Below are positions 36,164 through 45,551 of a stretch of DNA of 64,000 nucleotides, piece after piece. This stretch comes from Septoria linicola (taxonomy: Eukaryota > Ascomycota > Dothideomycetes > Mycosphaerellales > Mycosphaerellaceae), in NCBI GenBank assembly GCA_024114885.1, contig CP099426.1:2170001-2234000 (forward strand), given 5' to 3'. Both the position numbers and the translations under genes were made by a program. How positions within the stretch are numbered: position 1 is the stretch's first letter; each line of letters opens with the position of its first letter. Below the pieces are notes generated by a model, which was given only the letters and a program-made list of their open reading frames with translations, was not told where the DNA came from and made no database searches.

Positions 36164-39100
36164 TATATATAGCTAAGTCTAGTTATTAGGCTAGTAAAGT
36201 AATTAGTAATAATAAGAATAGTAAGTCTAGTAGCGAGTCTAGCGAGTTAGAGGAGCTCTATATCTATATAAAGGTATTAGAGGATAGGCTTAATAAAATA
36301 GATAGTACTATAAGAACGATAAATAGCTAGATTAACTAGCTTAAGGTAGAGGCTAATAGTAAGGCTCGCGACGTATAGAGTCTATAGAAGGCTATATAGC
36401 TAAAGGAGGATATTCCTAAGCCTATTATAGTCTAGTTAGTATAGCGAGTTTATAAGTAATCGAACTACGAGTTACTACGAGTATAAAAACTAATAACTAC
36501 TCTTATCCTATCCTAGTATACTAATTCCTCTAATTTTATCTTCTTTAGACTATAATTTAACTAGTATTTACTCTACGAGTCCGTAGCGAGTACTATTTAC
36601 TACTACTCCTTATTACTCTACTAGTATACTCTACCTATAGCTTCTTCTATCGCTTTAGTAATAGCTTTACTACTTATTAGACTAGCTATTTAGATAGCGT
36701 TAGTTATACTAGCTCTATAGTAGTCTATTTATTATATTATTACTATTATATAGGCTTAGTAGGCTTAGTAAGCTCGATAGACGTATAAATAGTATCCTAT
36801 TATTTAATCTACTTAAGAGCCTACGAGGTCTACTATAAATTAGACTCTCTACGTTTAGCTATACTCGTAGAAGACTCGTCGTATAATAAATCTATTATTT
36901 TAGATATAGTATAACGATTAGATACGTATACCTACTACGTAGGCTTTTCTTACTTAATAGTAGGCTTATTATCCTATTTAATACTCTTAAAGATAGCTAA
37001 TAAAGTACTCGCTACTTTACTTATAATAATACTCTCTCGATTCTTTTACTTATTCTTTACCTACTTTAGTAGCTTTAGTTATAGTATTAGCGTCTCTTTA
37101 TAGATAAGAAGCTTAATAAGGTATATTTAAGTATCTACTACCTTCGCTTTTAGCTACTTAAATACCTCTATAACTATTCTAATATCTTATTCTTTAAGCC
37201 TCTTAATAGTAGTATTAGAGATCCTCTATAGAACCTATAATTTATTAAACTATATAAAGAATATATATTCTTTATAATCGTCTAGTTCCTAGATTAGATA
37301 ATAAGGTAGATTATCTATACTAAAACGATAGAGAACGAAGTTATCTAACCGATCGCTATACTATATATCGAATATAGTATTTATAAAGACGTTACTAATA
37401 CTCTAGTAGTATTATAGCTTACTATACTTCTATATATTCTTCGTCCTAGTTTATTAGAATATAATATATTACGTCTATATTTTATAGGTATAGTTAAAAG
37501 TAATAACTAGCGCTAGAGTACGTTATTCGATAGCTTCTAGCTATAGTAGAGGTATAGATAATAGTCGTTATAATAGAGGTATCGATCTAGTATTAGGAGT
37601 AGGCCTTAGTCTATACCTCTAGTTTATAATATTATATATAGCGTTAGTATACTATAGAATTAGACTAAACGACTAATAGGTAGGAGCTATAGGAGCTATA
37701 GAAACGATACTCGTAGAGCGACTCGTAGATACTATTAGTATAGCTATAGTCTTATAGATAAACTACTTAGTTAGTAGATTAGAGTTTCTTATATAGTAGG
37801 TACTATAGAAAGCGTAGCCTTTAAATATACTAGTACTATATTATTTACCTATCTATAGATAGTATAGATCCTAGAGTAGTACCTTAATATTAGCTATAAT
37901 TATAGTAAAAGATATAGTATATATAGGATAACGTTATAGGAAAGAGTAGAGTAAGAAAGGATAATATAATATCGAAAGTATATACTCGCTAAGCCTTATA
38001 CGCTAACTTATAGAGTAGGGTATATAACTAAATTTACTACGCTAATCTATACTATTTACTAGAGGCGGATCGGTTATAAACTCTATTACTCTAGTATTAT
38101 CGTTAGTAATTAGCTAGCTATTAGATACGTTAAATATATCTTATATCTATTATAAAGAGATCTATTAACGTACTACTAGTAGCTTTTCAAGCTCGTATAG
38201 TATTAGCTATTATTTAGATATAATATATTTATAGATAAGAGAGCGTAAGCGTTTATAAGTAAACTTATAAAGACGCTTACTATCGTCGTTATATATACTA
38301 CTATCGATAGGTAAAAGGATATTATATTTATATAGAGTAGACGTATACTATTAAAGAGTCTTTTTAGGTAGATAGGCTTTAAGATCTACTATTTAGTTAG
38401 CGAGTTATAGTAGCGAGTACTATCGAGTACGAACCGAATCTTATAAGGTCCTACTCTATATTATCTAGTACTCTATTAAGTAGTAGTATAGATTAGTAAA
38501 TATAGCTACTTAGTATAGGATAATAGTATAATATATATAGAATACCTAGAATAGAATATAGTTATTCCTTATATTAATTATATATACTATAATTATTCTA
38601 TATATATATAAACTCTATAACTATAATACGTATTATCGGTATATAGATTACTAAGAAGGTAATCCTATCTATAAGCGAATCTTCTTAATAGAGTAACGCT
38701 CTATATATCTCGTAGAAATAGGATCTCTATAGTAATAGGATAGGCGCTTATTAGTTCTACTACGCCTTAATACGCTAGTTTATCTTACTTATTCTATACT
38801 TAAAATACTAGTTAAATTCTAGTAGTAGTAATAGCTCTCTACTCTTACGTACGATCTACTTATTCTCTATATTATAGATCGCTTATCGAACTTTATAATA
38901 AATATCTATAGCGAGTATTATTTCTATACTATAGTTAGAGCGAATAATTTAAGGCGCTATATTACCGTAGTATAGTATTATAAGATATTAAGCTAGTACT
39001 AATATAGTAGTCTATCTAGTAATACTATAGTAAATCTACTTAATATAGCGTAAATAGATATCGATTCTAGTATAGATCTATATACTATAGAACTCGAATT

Positions 39101-39835
39101 TATAGTATATATCTATTAAGGTTACGAAGCTAGGTCTAGGTATAATAACGGCTCTATAATACTCGCGTATACGCTCTATCTAGCGTCGAATATCCTTAGG
39201 ATTAAGTCGCTTTACTACGCTATAAATTCGGTTACTACGAGTATTAGCTACGAGTTAGTATACGCTAGTAGCGAGTACCCTACTATCTAATAATATTATA
39301 CTTACTCTATAGATACGTATATAGGTTTCTTCTACTATATATCTTAACTATAGCTTTATTAAGCTTAATAGTAAGTATAGCCTTAATCTTAGCTTTAGTA
39401 GTAGTATACTTTTCTCTATACTTCCTTTTTATAAGCTTTATATATCTTCTTATCTTACTATACTATTTCTTAGTAATATTATAGCTATTAATCTTTAGGA
39501 GCTCTATAGCTACCTCGTCCGAGAGCTATAAGTCGTAGAATATAAAGGTAATCTACTATTCTAATACTTATAGATTATTTAGTATATACTATACGCGTCT
39601 ATTATTCTTCCTAGCGCTCTAGATACTCTATATTACTATTAATCGTCTAATTGTTCTTATAGTTATATCGATATAGTAGACGTCTTAGAGGTCTTTTTAA
39701 ATAGTTACTTTAGATACTCTAGCCTTAAGGTACTTAGTAATCTACGTATAGTATAGTTCGTAGTCTCTAGTAGTAGGAGGTATAGTAGCGAGTATATAGA
39801 GAGTATATAGAGAGTATAAGGCGTGGATGTAATAC
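36164..39835 (-). mobile_element. degraded element with an integrase-type (DDE/rve) core
   Basis: This is RIP-mutated sequence right of Copia-A. Around 38.6-39.5 kb the minus strand reads PRPSFVTLIDIYYKFEFY, then IYTRIDIYLRYIKQIY, then PQIIRSNYSIE. This resembles the pattern PGPNxxWxxDxxxKL ... IYxxIDxYSRYIxWIY ... IRSDxGxE of the integrase-like core proteins common in fungal genomes; RIP would explain the lost Trp/Asp/Gly residues. A helical, basic N-terminal region precedes it. No terminal repeats of this element were found, and its left part is presumably 9172-9872. The call is by pattern only; a LINE or other element is not excluded for the remaining sequence. Confidence 0.45.
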
Positions 39836-39850
39836 AAACTATCATTGAGT

Positions 39851-39902
39851 CATTAAGAAATCTTCATGTCTCGGTGGGACGTATGGGCCTCGGTACTACA
39901 GC
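39851..39902 (+). repeat. right arm of 52-bp inverted repeat flanking the transposon nest
   Basis: Inverted partner of 9117-9168, with a 21-bp identical core at 39866-39886. It lies about 275 bp upstream of the likely SYF1 start, just outside the AT-rich block. No short duplication was found outside the arms. Confidence 0.8.
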
Positions 39903-40093
39903 TGCCGTCCCGTCATCGCGTGTGGTCTGTGCTTCGTTCTTTCCCGCCAAGCTTTCCTAACTTAAAGTTAGCGGTCGCGACTTCTTCGCAGCGCATCTGC
40001 AGACGTCGTTCCTGCCGGCGCATATGTCTGTATTCTGATCGGTCAGCTCGATCATGTCGCCGATGTGGATGTGGAGATTGAGATGAGCGTGCG

Positions 40094-42709
40094 ATGATCA
40101 AGAGACTGTCGACATTTGCCATTCCTTCTCGTCGCAAATCCCACATCGACACTTCTTCCTCTCCCACCGCCAACATGGGCGCGCCCAGTGTGCTCCGCCA
40201 GCAGCAGCAGCAGCAGCAGCAACAGCAGTCCTTCCTGTACCTCATCTCGGTCAACGACGAAATCTACGAAAACGACATTCTGCCATCGCCCGGAAACGTC
40301 AAAGCCTGGCTCGACTATGCGCATTTCAAACGACAATATGGCACTCTCCTCGAGCAAAGCTTTGTGCTGGAGCGGGCGTGTGTCGCTCTTCCGCGCTCAT
40401 ACAAATTGTGGAAATTGTACCTCGAGCTGAGGACGAAACATCTGGCTGGCAGAAGTCCTGCGCGATGGAAGGCTGAGTATCAGAAGGTCAATGCGCTGTT
40501 TGAGCGAGCTTTGGTGCTGCTGAACAAAATGCCCAAAATTTGGGAAATGTACTTGGACTTTCTTTGCACACAGCCACTGGTCACGTTCACGCGCAGGACG
40601 TTTGATCGCGCATTGCGAGCGCTGCCCGTGACTCAGCACAGCAGAGTCTGGAAGCTGTACAGACCATTTGCGACAAGTGCGGGCGGAGAGACGACAGTGC
40701 GCGTGTGGAGGAGGTACATTCAGCTTCATCCTGAATATGTGGAAGAATTCATTGATCTACTGGTGCGAGAGGGAAGATTCACCGAGGCTGTGCAGCAGTA
40801 CATCCAGATACTGAACAGCTCGCGCTTCAAGAGCAGGGAGGCGAAAGGTCCATTCCAGCACTGGACGGAAATGCTGGAAATCTTGATCGATCATGCGCGC
40901 AAAGTGCCCAACCCGATCCCTCTGCTCGACGGAAGTGCTCTGGACGTGGAGACGATTGTACGGTCAGGGCTGGAGCGATTTCCAGATCAGCGAGGCATCT
41001 TGTGGGTGGGTCTGGCACGATACTACATCAATTTGGGTGCATACGAGCGGGCGCGAGACATATTTGAGGATGGCATCACCACAGCCATGACCGTGAGGGA
41101 TTTCTCTGTGGTCTTCGACACATATGCGGAAGCAGAGGAAGCGCTGATCTCGATCAAGATGGATGAGTCTGCTGCGCGGCAAGAAAAAGGCAAGCTGGAC
41201 GAAGACGCCGATCTGGACCTCGACATTCGCATGATGCGCTTCGAGCAGCTCATGGACCGCCGACCATTCCTCGTCAACGATGTCCTTCTTCGCCAGAACC
41301 CACACAACGTCAACGAGTGGCAGAAACGGGTCGCGCTGTGGGGCGACAACAAAGCAATGGTAGTTCAGGCGTATGCAGATGCAATTGCTGCAATCAGTCC
41401 CAAGAAAGCTGTTGGGCGCTTCCATGAACTCTGGGCAAACTATGCAAAGTTCTACGAAGCAGGCGGAGATCTCATCAACGCGCGCATCATCATGGAGAAG
41501 GCGGTCAAGGTGCCATACAAGTCAGTGTCTGAGCTTGCCGAGTGCTGGACAGAATGGGCAGAGATGGAGCTGCGAAACGAGAACTTTGACCAGGCTGTCA
41601 ACATCATGGCGACTGCGACGAAAGCGCCCAAGCGCAGTACTGTCGACTACTTCGATGAAAATCTGTCTCCTCAACAAAGAGTGCACAAGTCGTGGAAGCT
41701 GTGGTCGTTCTACGTCGATTTGGTCGAATCTGTCTCTTCGCTGGACGAGACGAAGAAGATCTACGACCGCATCTTCGAACTACGAATCGCCACACCACAG
41801 ACCGTCGTCAACTACGCCAACTTGCTGGAGGAGAATGGCTACCATGAAGAGAGCTTTAAGATCTACGAACGTGGTCTCGATCTCTTCTCTTATCCTGTCG
41901 CCTTCGAGCTGTGGAACTTGTACCTCACGAAAGCTGTGGACCGCCGCATATCCATCGAGCGTCTTCGCGATCTCTTTGAGCAAGCTGTTGAAGGCTGCCC
42001 AGCTCGCTTTGCGAAGACACTGTACCTCATGTATGGCGCTCTCGAGGAAGAGCGCGGTCTTGCACGGCACGCCATGCGCATCTACGAGAGAGCAACACGT
42101 GCTGTGGCAGACGAAGACCGCAGTGAAATGTTCAACTTCTACATCACAAAGTCCGCCTCAAACTTTGGCCTTACTTCTACGAGACCCATCTACGAACGAG
42201 CCATCGCTGCTCTGCCAGACAAAGAGGCGGCCGGCATGTGCATCAAATTTGCAGAAATGGAACGCAGACTGGGCGAAATTGACCGTGCTCGCGCCATCTA
42301 CGGGCACGCTTCTCAGTTCTGTGACCCTCGCGTGGAGCAAGAGTTCTGGCGAAAGTGGGAGTCGTTCGAGGTGCAGCATGGAAACGAAGACACATTCAAG
42401 GAGATGCTGCGCATCAAGCGAAGTGTGCAAGCACAGTTCAACACGGATGTCAACTTCATTGCCTCTCAAGCTGTGGCAAGACAAGCTGCTGCGGCGTCGA
42501 AAGGAGATGCCAATGGTGATGCAAATGGCGAAGAAATGGACGCCGATACAGCAGATGCCATGGCGCAGCTGGAAAGGCAAGCACGAGCGCCTGTCGGATT
42601 CGTCGCTGCGAGCTCAGGACCCGAAGGCGGGAATAGGCAGAAAGCGGACGACAAGCTGCACAAGGAGACTGTCAATGCCGATGCGGTCGATTTGGATGAG
42701 GATCTGTAG
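40094..42709 (+). CDS. SYF1: pre-mRNA-splicing factor SYF1 (XAB2 homologue)
   Basis: A single-exon frame of 871 codons from 40094. The ATG at 40175 (MGAPSVLRQQ..., 844 residues) is the likelier start because the first 27 residues look like translated leader. Seen: arrays of HAT-type half-TPR repeats (short helices with W/Y-A-x(n)-E-R-A patterns) across the protein, the conserved block RPFLVNDVLLRQNPHNVNEW at about residues 394-413, and the near-C-terminal APVGFVAASSGPEGG typical of Syf1/XAB2, then an acidic tail. SYF1 is a scaffold of the NineTeen complex in active spliceosomes, in the nucleus. A poly-Gln run of ten interrupts the N-terminus. No lesion is visible. It was probably head-to-head with VMA8 before the transposons arrived. 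Confidence 0.93.
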   Translation: MIKRLSTFAIPSRRKSHIDTSSSPTANMGAPSVLRQQQQQQQQQQSFLYLISVNDEIYENDILPSPGNVKAWLDYAHFKRQYGTLLEQSFVLERACVALPRSYKLWKLYLELRTKHLAGRSPARWKAEYQKVNALFERALVLLNKMPKIWEMYLDFLCTQPLVTFTRRTFDRALRALPVTQHSRVWKLYRPFATSAGGETTVRVWRRYIQLHPEYVEEFIDLLVREGRFTEAVQQYIQILNSSRFKSREAKGPFQHWTEMLEILIDHARKVPNPIPLLDGSALDVETIVRSGLERFPDQRGILWVGLARYYINLGAYERARDIFEDGITTAMTVRDFSVVFDTYAEAEEALISIKMDESAARQEKGKLDEDADLDLDIRMMRFEQLMDRRPFLVNDVLLRQNPHNVNEWQKRVALWGDNKAMVVQAYADAIAAISPKKAVGRFHELWANYAKFYEAGGDLINARIIMEKAVKVPYKSVSELAECWTEWAEMELRNENFDQAVNIMATATKAPKRSTVDYFDENLSPQQRVHKSWKLWSFYVDLVESVSSLDETKKIYDRIFELRIATPQTVVNYANLLEENGYHEESFKIYERGLDLFSYPVAFELWNLYLTKAVDRRISIERLRDLFEQAVEGCPARFAKTLYLMYGALEEERGLARHAMRIYERATRAVADEDRSEMFNFYITKSASNFGLTSTRPIYERAIAALPDKEAAGMCIKFAEMERRLGEIDRARAIYGHASQFCDPRVEQEFWRKWESFEVQHGNEDTFKEMLRIKRSVQAQFNTDVNFIASQAVARQAAAASKGDANGDANGEEMDADTADAMAQLERQARAPVGFVAASSGPEGGNRQKADDKLHKETVNADAVDLDEDL
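40199..40228 (+). repeat. CAG/CAA tract encoding poly-Gln in SYF1
   Basis: Ten consecutive Gln codons (nine CAG and one CAA) lie just after the likely start codon. The run is a simple-sequence expansion in an otherwise conserved protein and is likely to vary in length between strains. Confidence 0.85.
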
Positions 42710-42985
42710 ATGTTCTGTTGCAGATAGTGTATATGCATACAAAGCTTCCCTCGCAGGTGTTTCGATCGAAGAGCCACAATAACTTCTGCAATCAGCCTAC
42801 AACAAGTGACGACCATACAGCCGACCGAGTCCGCTCTGGAGCAAGGTCACTGCAAGGCGGGTCAGCATATTTGAGCGAACAGACTAATCCCGACAGATCC
42901 GCACCGTCATCAGGCTGTGCTCTGAAGTTCCAGGCACGGCGCTTCCCGGCAGTGTTACAGATGAATGAATCGCGCAAGCTTAAGC

Positions 42986-43008
42986 AGATTTGAGTGCACC
43001 TCAAATCT
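42986..43008. repeat. perfect 9-bp hairpin
   Basis: Arms AGATTTGAG and CTCAAATCT flank a 5-base loop. It lies about 280 bp past the SYF1 stop. Confidence 0.6.
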
Positions 43009-43165
43009 CGACCATCTCGAAATCGCGCTTTGATTCTGCCTGCGCAAGCTTGGGATTGAGTTACAGAGCACATGGCAGGATGTGATGGTCCAGCTGGGGA
43101 AGTACTTTCGAGCTGAGATCAGCAAGGTGATGTCTATTACGGGTATGTGTGTTTCGGAGGAGCGC

Positions 43166-43205
43166 AACTTTGTGCATCTTAAAACTGGTTCAAGATGCAC
43201 AAGTT
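43166..43205. repeat. hairpin with 14-bp arms and one bulge
   Basis: Arms AACTTTGTGCATCTT and AAGATGCACAAGTT are complementary apart from one extra T, around an 11-base loop. The function is unknown. Confidence 0.6.
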
Positions 43206-43629
43206 GAACTGGACCAGGCTCGACAGGACTGGTGGTGCGCAGGCTTTACGTACCATCTTCATCTGCCATGAATTAGAGCAAAGCTTGGGAGGTCTTGACG
43301 TTCAAGCCACGACTTTCTACAAGGACCAAGTCGAAACAAGCTCATTGCCTTACACGTGCGACATGACTTTGGACTGCTTGATGTGTGAAACCAAGATACG
43401 CAAAGCTTGAGACGCACTACTAGCCATCACACGAGACTGCACGGCATCATCGATGTTCACATTGTCCTTAGGTGATATTGTGTCATACGCTGACATGTGC
43501 TTTATAGTCTGCGATCATACCTCGATAACAGATGGACAACGCTCTCTACCAACACCAAGCCGGAAATTCACTTGGCAGCTGCTTCTTTCCAAGCTTGACA
43601 CTCACATCACACCCCACTTTTCCACCAAC

Positions 43630-45342
43630 ATGAAGTTCGCACTCGTCGCTTCGGCTCTCGTCTTCGCGACCACAACACTTGCCGGCGGTCCACCTGGCTA
43701 TGGCGAGCAGAATGCTAGTCCCCAGCAAGGCAAACCAGAAGATCACAATGGAAGAGGCATTGCTTCTCCTGTAGGACAAGGCAACCAAGGCGGCCCTCGT
43801 CCTGCCCAGAATGGCGCGCCGCCAAGTTATGGACAGCAGAACAGCCCGCACGGTAACCAAATGCCTGCCAAGCCAAATCAGAATGGCAATGGAATTGCTT
43901 CGCCTGTTGGACAAGGCCAGAACGGAGGGCAGCCTAGCCATGGACAGCAGCACAACCCGCAGAATAATGGCCAGCCAAACCAGAATGGGAACGGTATCGC
44001 TTCGCCTATTGGTCAAGGTCAGCAGCAGCCTGGCTATAGGCAGCAGCACAGCCCGCAGTCCAACCAAGGATCGGGCAAGCCCAATCAGAACGGCAATGGC
44101 ATTGCTTCTCCGATTGGACAAGGTCAGAACGGAGGGCAGCCTAGCTATGGACGGCAGCACAACCCGCAGAACAATGGCCAGCCAAGCCAGAATGGGAACG
44201 GTATCGCTTCGCCTATTAGTCAAGGTCAGCAGCAGCCTGGCTATGGGCAGCAGCACAGCCCGCAGTCCAACCAAGGATCGGGCAAGCCCAATCAGAACGG
44301 CAATGGCATTGCTTCTCCGATTGGACAAGGTCAGCAGCAACCTGGCTACAGTCAGCAGCACAGCCCACAAGGCCATCAGAGATCGCCTCAGCCCAATCAG
44401 AATGGTAATGGCATTGCTTCACCCGTCGGACAGGGCTCCAATGGAGGCTCTGCTCGTCCAGCTGCATATGGCCAAGCCCAGAAGTCGCCGCAAGGCGGAA
44501 ACCAAGGGCCACCAAAGGGACAGAATGGAGGCACAGCTGTCTCGCCAGTCGGCAATGGTGGAAACATGAGCGGTCCTCAATGCTGTGTCGAGTCGCCTCT
44601 TGGAAGCAACTGGTCTGCACAGTCTGGCAAAGGAAGCCAGCAGCAACAGCAGAAGCAGCAGCAGAATCAAGGACAAGCTAGCTACAACTCGCCACATGGA
44701 CAGAACGGACAATGCATCACTCCTCAAGAGGGCAAAGAGTGGCTCGATAAGTTCATCTCGGTGCTCGGACGTACTGCCCCGAATGTTGAGCAGACTGCCA
44801 ACGAGATCATTGCTGATCAGTACATCGAGATCTCCAACTCGATCCAGTCGCTGCAAGGAAAGCCAGTAAGCATAGAAGCCATCTTTTTCCTCGGGCGAAC
44901 GACAACTAACAGTATCACAGCTCTCCTCGGAAAGCGTGTCTGCTCCAAGCAAGCAAGCCTGGATCCAGGGCGTCACGAGTAAGTGTCTTCATCCTTATCT
45001 ACACTCCCTCATTCTGACACTTCTACAGAAGCACCTCCTCCACAAGGTATCCAGACCAAGGACATTGTTATCGGCTGTGACAAGCTTGTCTGGTACTGGA
45101 GTTTCGAGAAAGTCGGCGCCGGGCGCTACCCACAGAATGGCTTTAACCTCTTCCACCTCGTGCGTAATGGTGGTCGTCTACAGGCTGATAGACTTGATTT
45201 GGAGTTCGATAGCATTGCTTGGGGCTTGAATACTGGAGAGGTCTCGGAAGTAGAGTTGGCTGATGGGACCGAGATCGAGGCTGCGATGAAGTTTCAAGGT
45301 GGGCCTCAGGGAGCTGGTGCTCAAAATCAGCAGGACGACTAA
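43630..45342 (+). CDS. secreted Gln/Asn/Gly-repeat protein with C-terminal NTF2-like domain
   Basis: Exons 43630-44865, 44921-44978 and 45029-45342 encode about 535 residues. Introns 44866-44920 (GTAAGC, CTAAC, CACAG) and 44979-45028 (GTAAGT, CTACAG) restore one frame. Seen: a signal peptide (MKFALVASALVFATTTLAGG); a disordered region to about residue 350 with seven copies of a GIASP[VI]xQG motif; then a folded domain starting CITPQEGKEWLDKFISVL, with WIQGVTKAPPPQG, IVIGCDKLVWYW, FNLFHLV and LEFDSIAWGLNTG. This matches the NTF2-like fold of many fungal secreted proteins, which have a cone-shaped cavity and often no known ligand. A cell-wall or extracellular role is inferred. The repeat is a recent duplication. 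Confidence 0.85.
43875..44391 (+). repeat. tandem coding repeat (34- and 35-residue units)
   Basis: Units of 102 bp and 105 bp alternate, each starting [N/S]QNGNGIASP. Units 1+2 and 3+4 form a 207-bp dimer that is almost identical between 43875-44081 and 44082-44288. A fifth unit follows. Confidence 0.85.
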
Positions 45343-45551
45343 GTGAAGTGCTGTATGGGTAGGGAGAAATGCGACGACTGAAAGACAGCTGACGTCTCTT
45401 GGATTAGTAAAAGGAAAGGGATAGATGTACTATGGCATATCTCGAAAGAAGGACAGAATTGTGCTGTGGAAAATGAAAAGCCTACTGAGATCGATCTTGT
45501 AGCTTGTGCATTGCCTCACAGAACACGTCGCCCGCGCAATGCATCCACGGC
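45343..45551. other. short convergent 3' intergenic region
   Basis: The NTF2-like gene and the MEP gene end toward each other here. I see no further feature. Confidence 0.5.

Larger units (their letters stand above)
9172..39835. mobile_element. nested, RIP-degraded transposon block
   Basis: Composition changes abruptly at both ends. Inside, TpA is extremely common while CpA and TpG are almost absent on either strand, and coding frames are full of TAA/TAG where CAA/CAG is expected, the classic outcome of RIP. Four layers can be separated by LTR pairs and target-site duplications: an integrase-core element, Copia-A, Gypsy-1 and Gypsy-2. No host gene is visible within the block. Confidence 0.9.
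42710..43629. other. intergenic region with two hairpins
   Basis: This 920-bp stretch lies between SYF1 and the NTF2-like gene. It contains two inverted repeats, 42986-43008 and 43166-43205, listed separately. Short open frames here have no recognisable motif. The last 200 bp should contain the promoter of the secreted protein gene. Confidence 0.45.

Noticed and set aside
9172..39835. CRISPR-like or tandem arrays in the AT-rich block
   Set aside because: The regular look comes from RIP-driven TpA richness. No equal-length repeats with equal spacing were found, and the organism is a fungus.
39866..40081. MSRWDVW peptide shared by frames at 39866 and near 9153
   Set aside because: The shared peptide is explained by the DNA inverted repeat. 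The frames have no other similarity and lie in 5' regions.
41373..42782. 469-codon frame overlapping SYF1 in another plus-strand frame
   Set aside because: It lies wholly in the shadow of the strongly conserved SYF1 frame. Its Ser/Arg/Thr-rich composition is what a shifted reading gives.
43546..44569. Long frames on both strands over the repeat part of the NTF2-like gene
   Set aside because: The tandem repeat lacks stops in several frames, so long frames arise automatically. Only the frame with signal peptide, introns and NTF2-like domain is supported.
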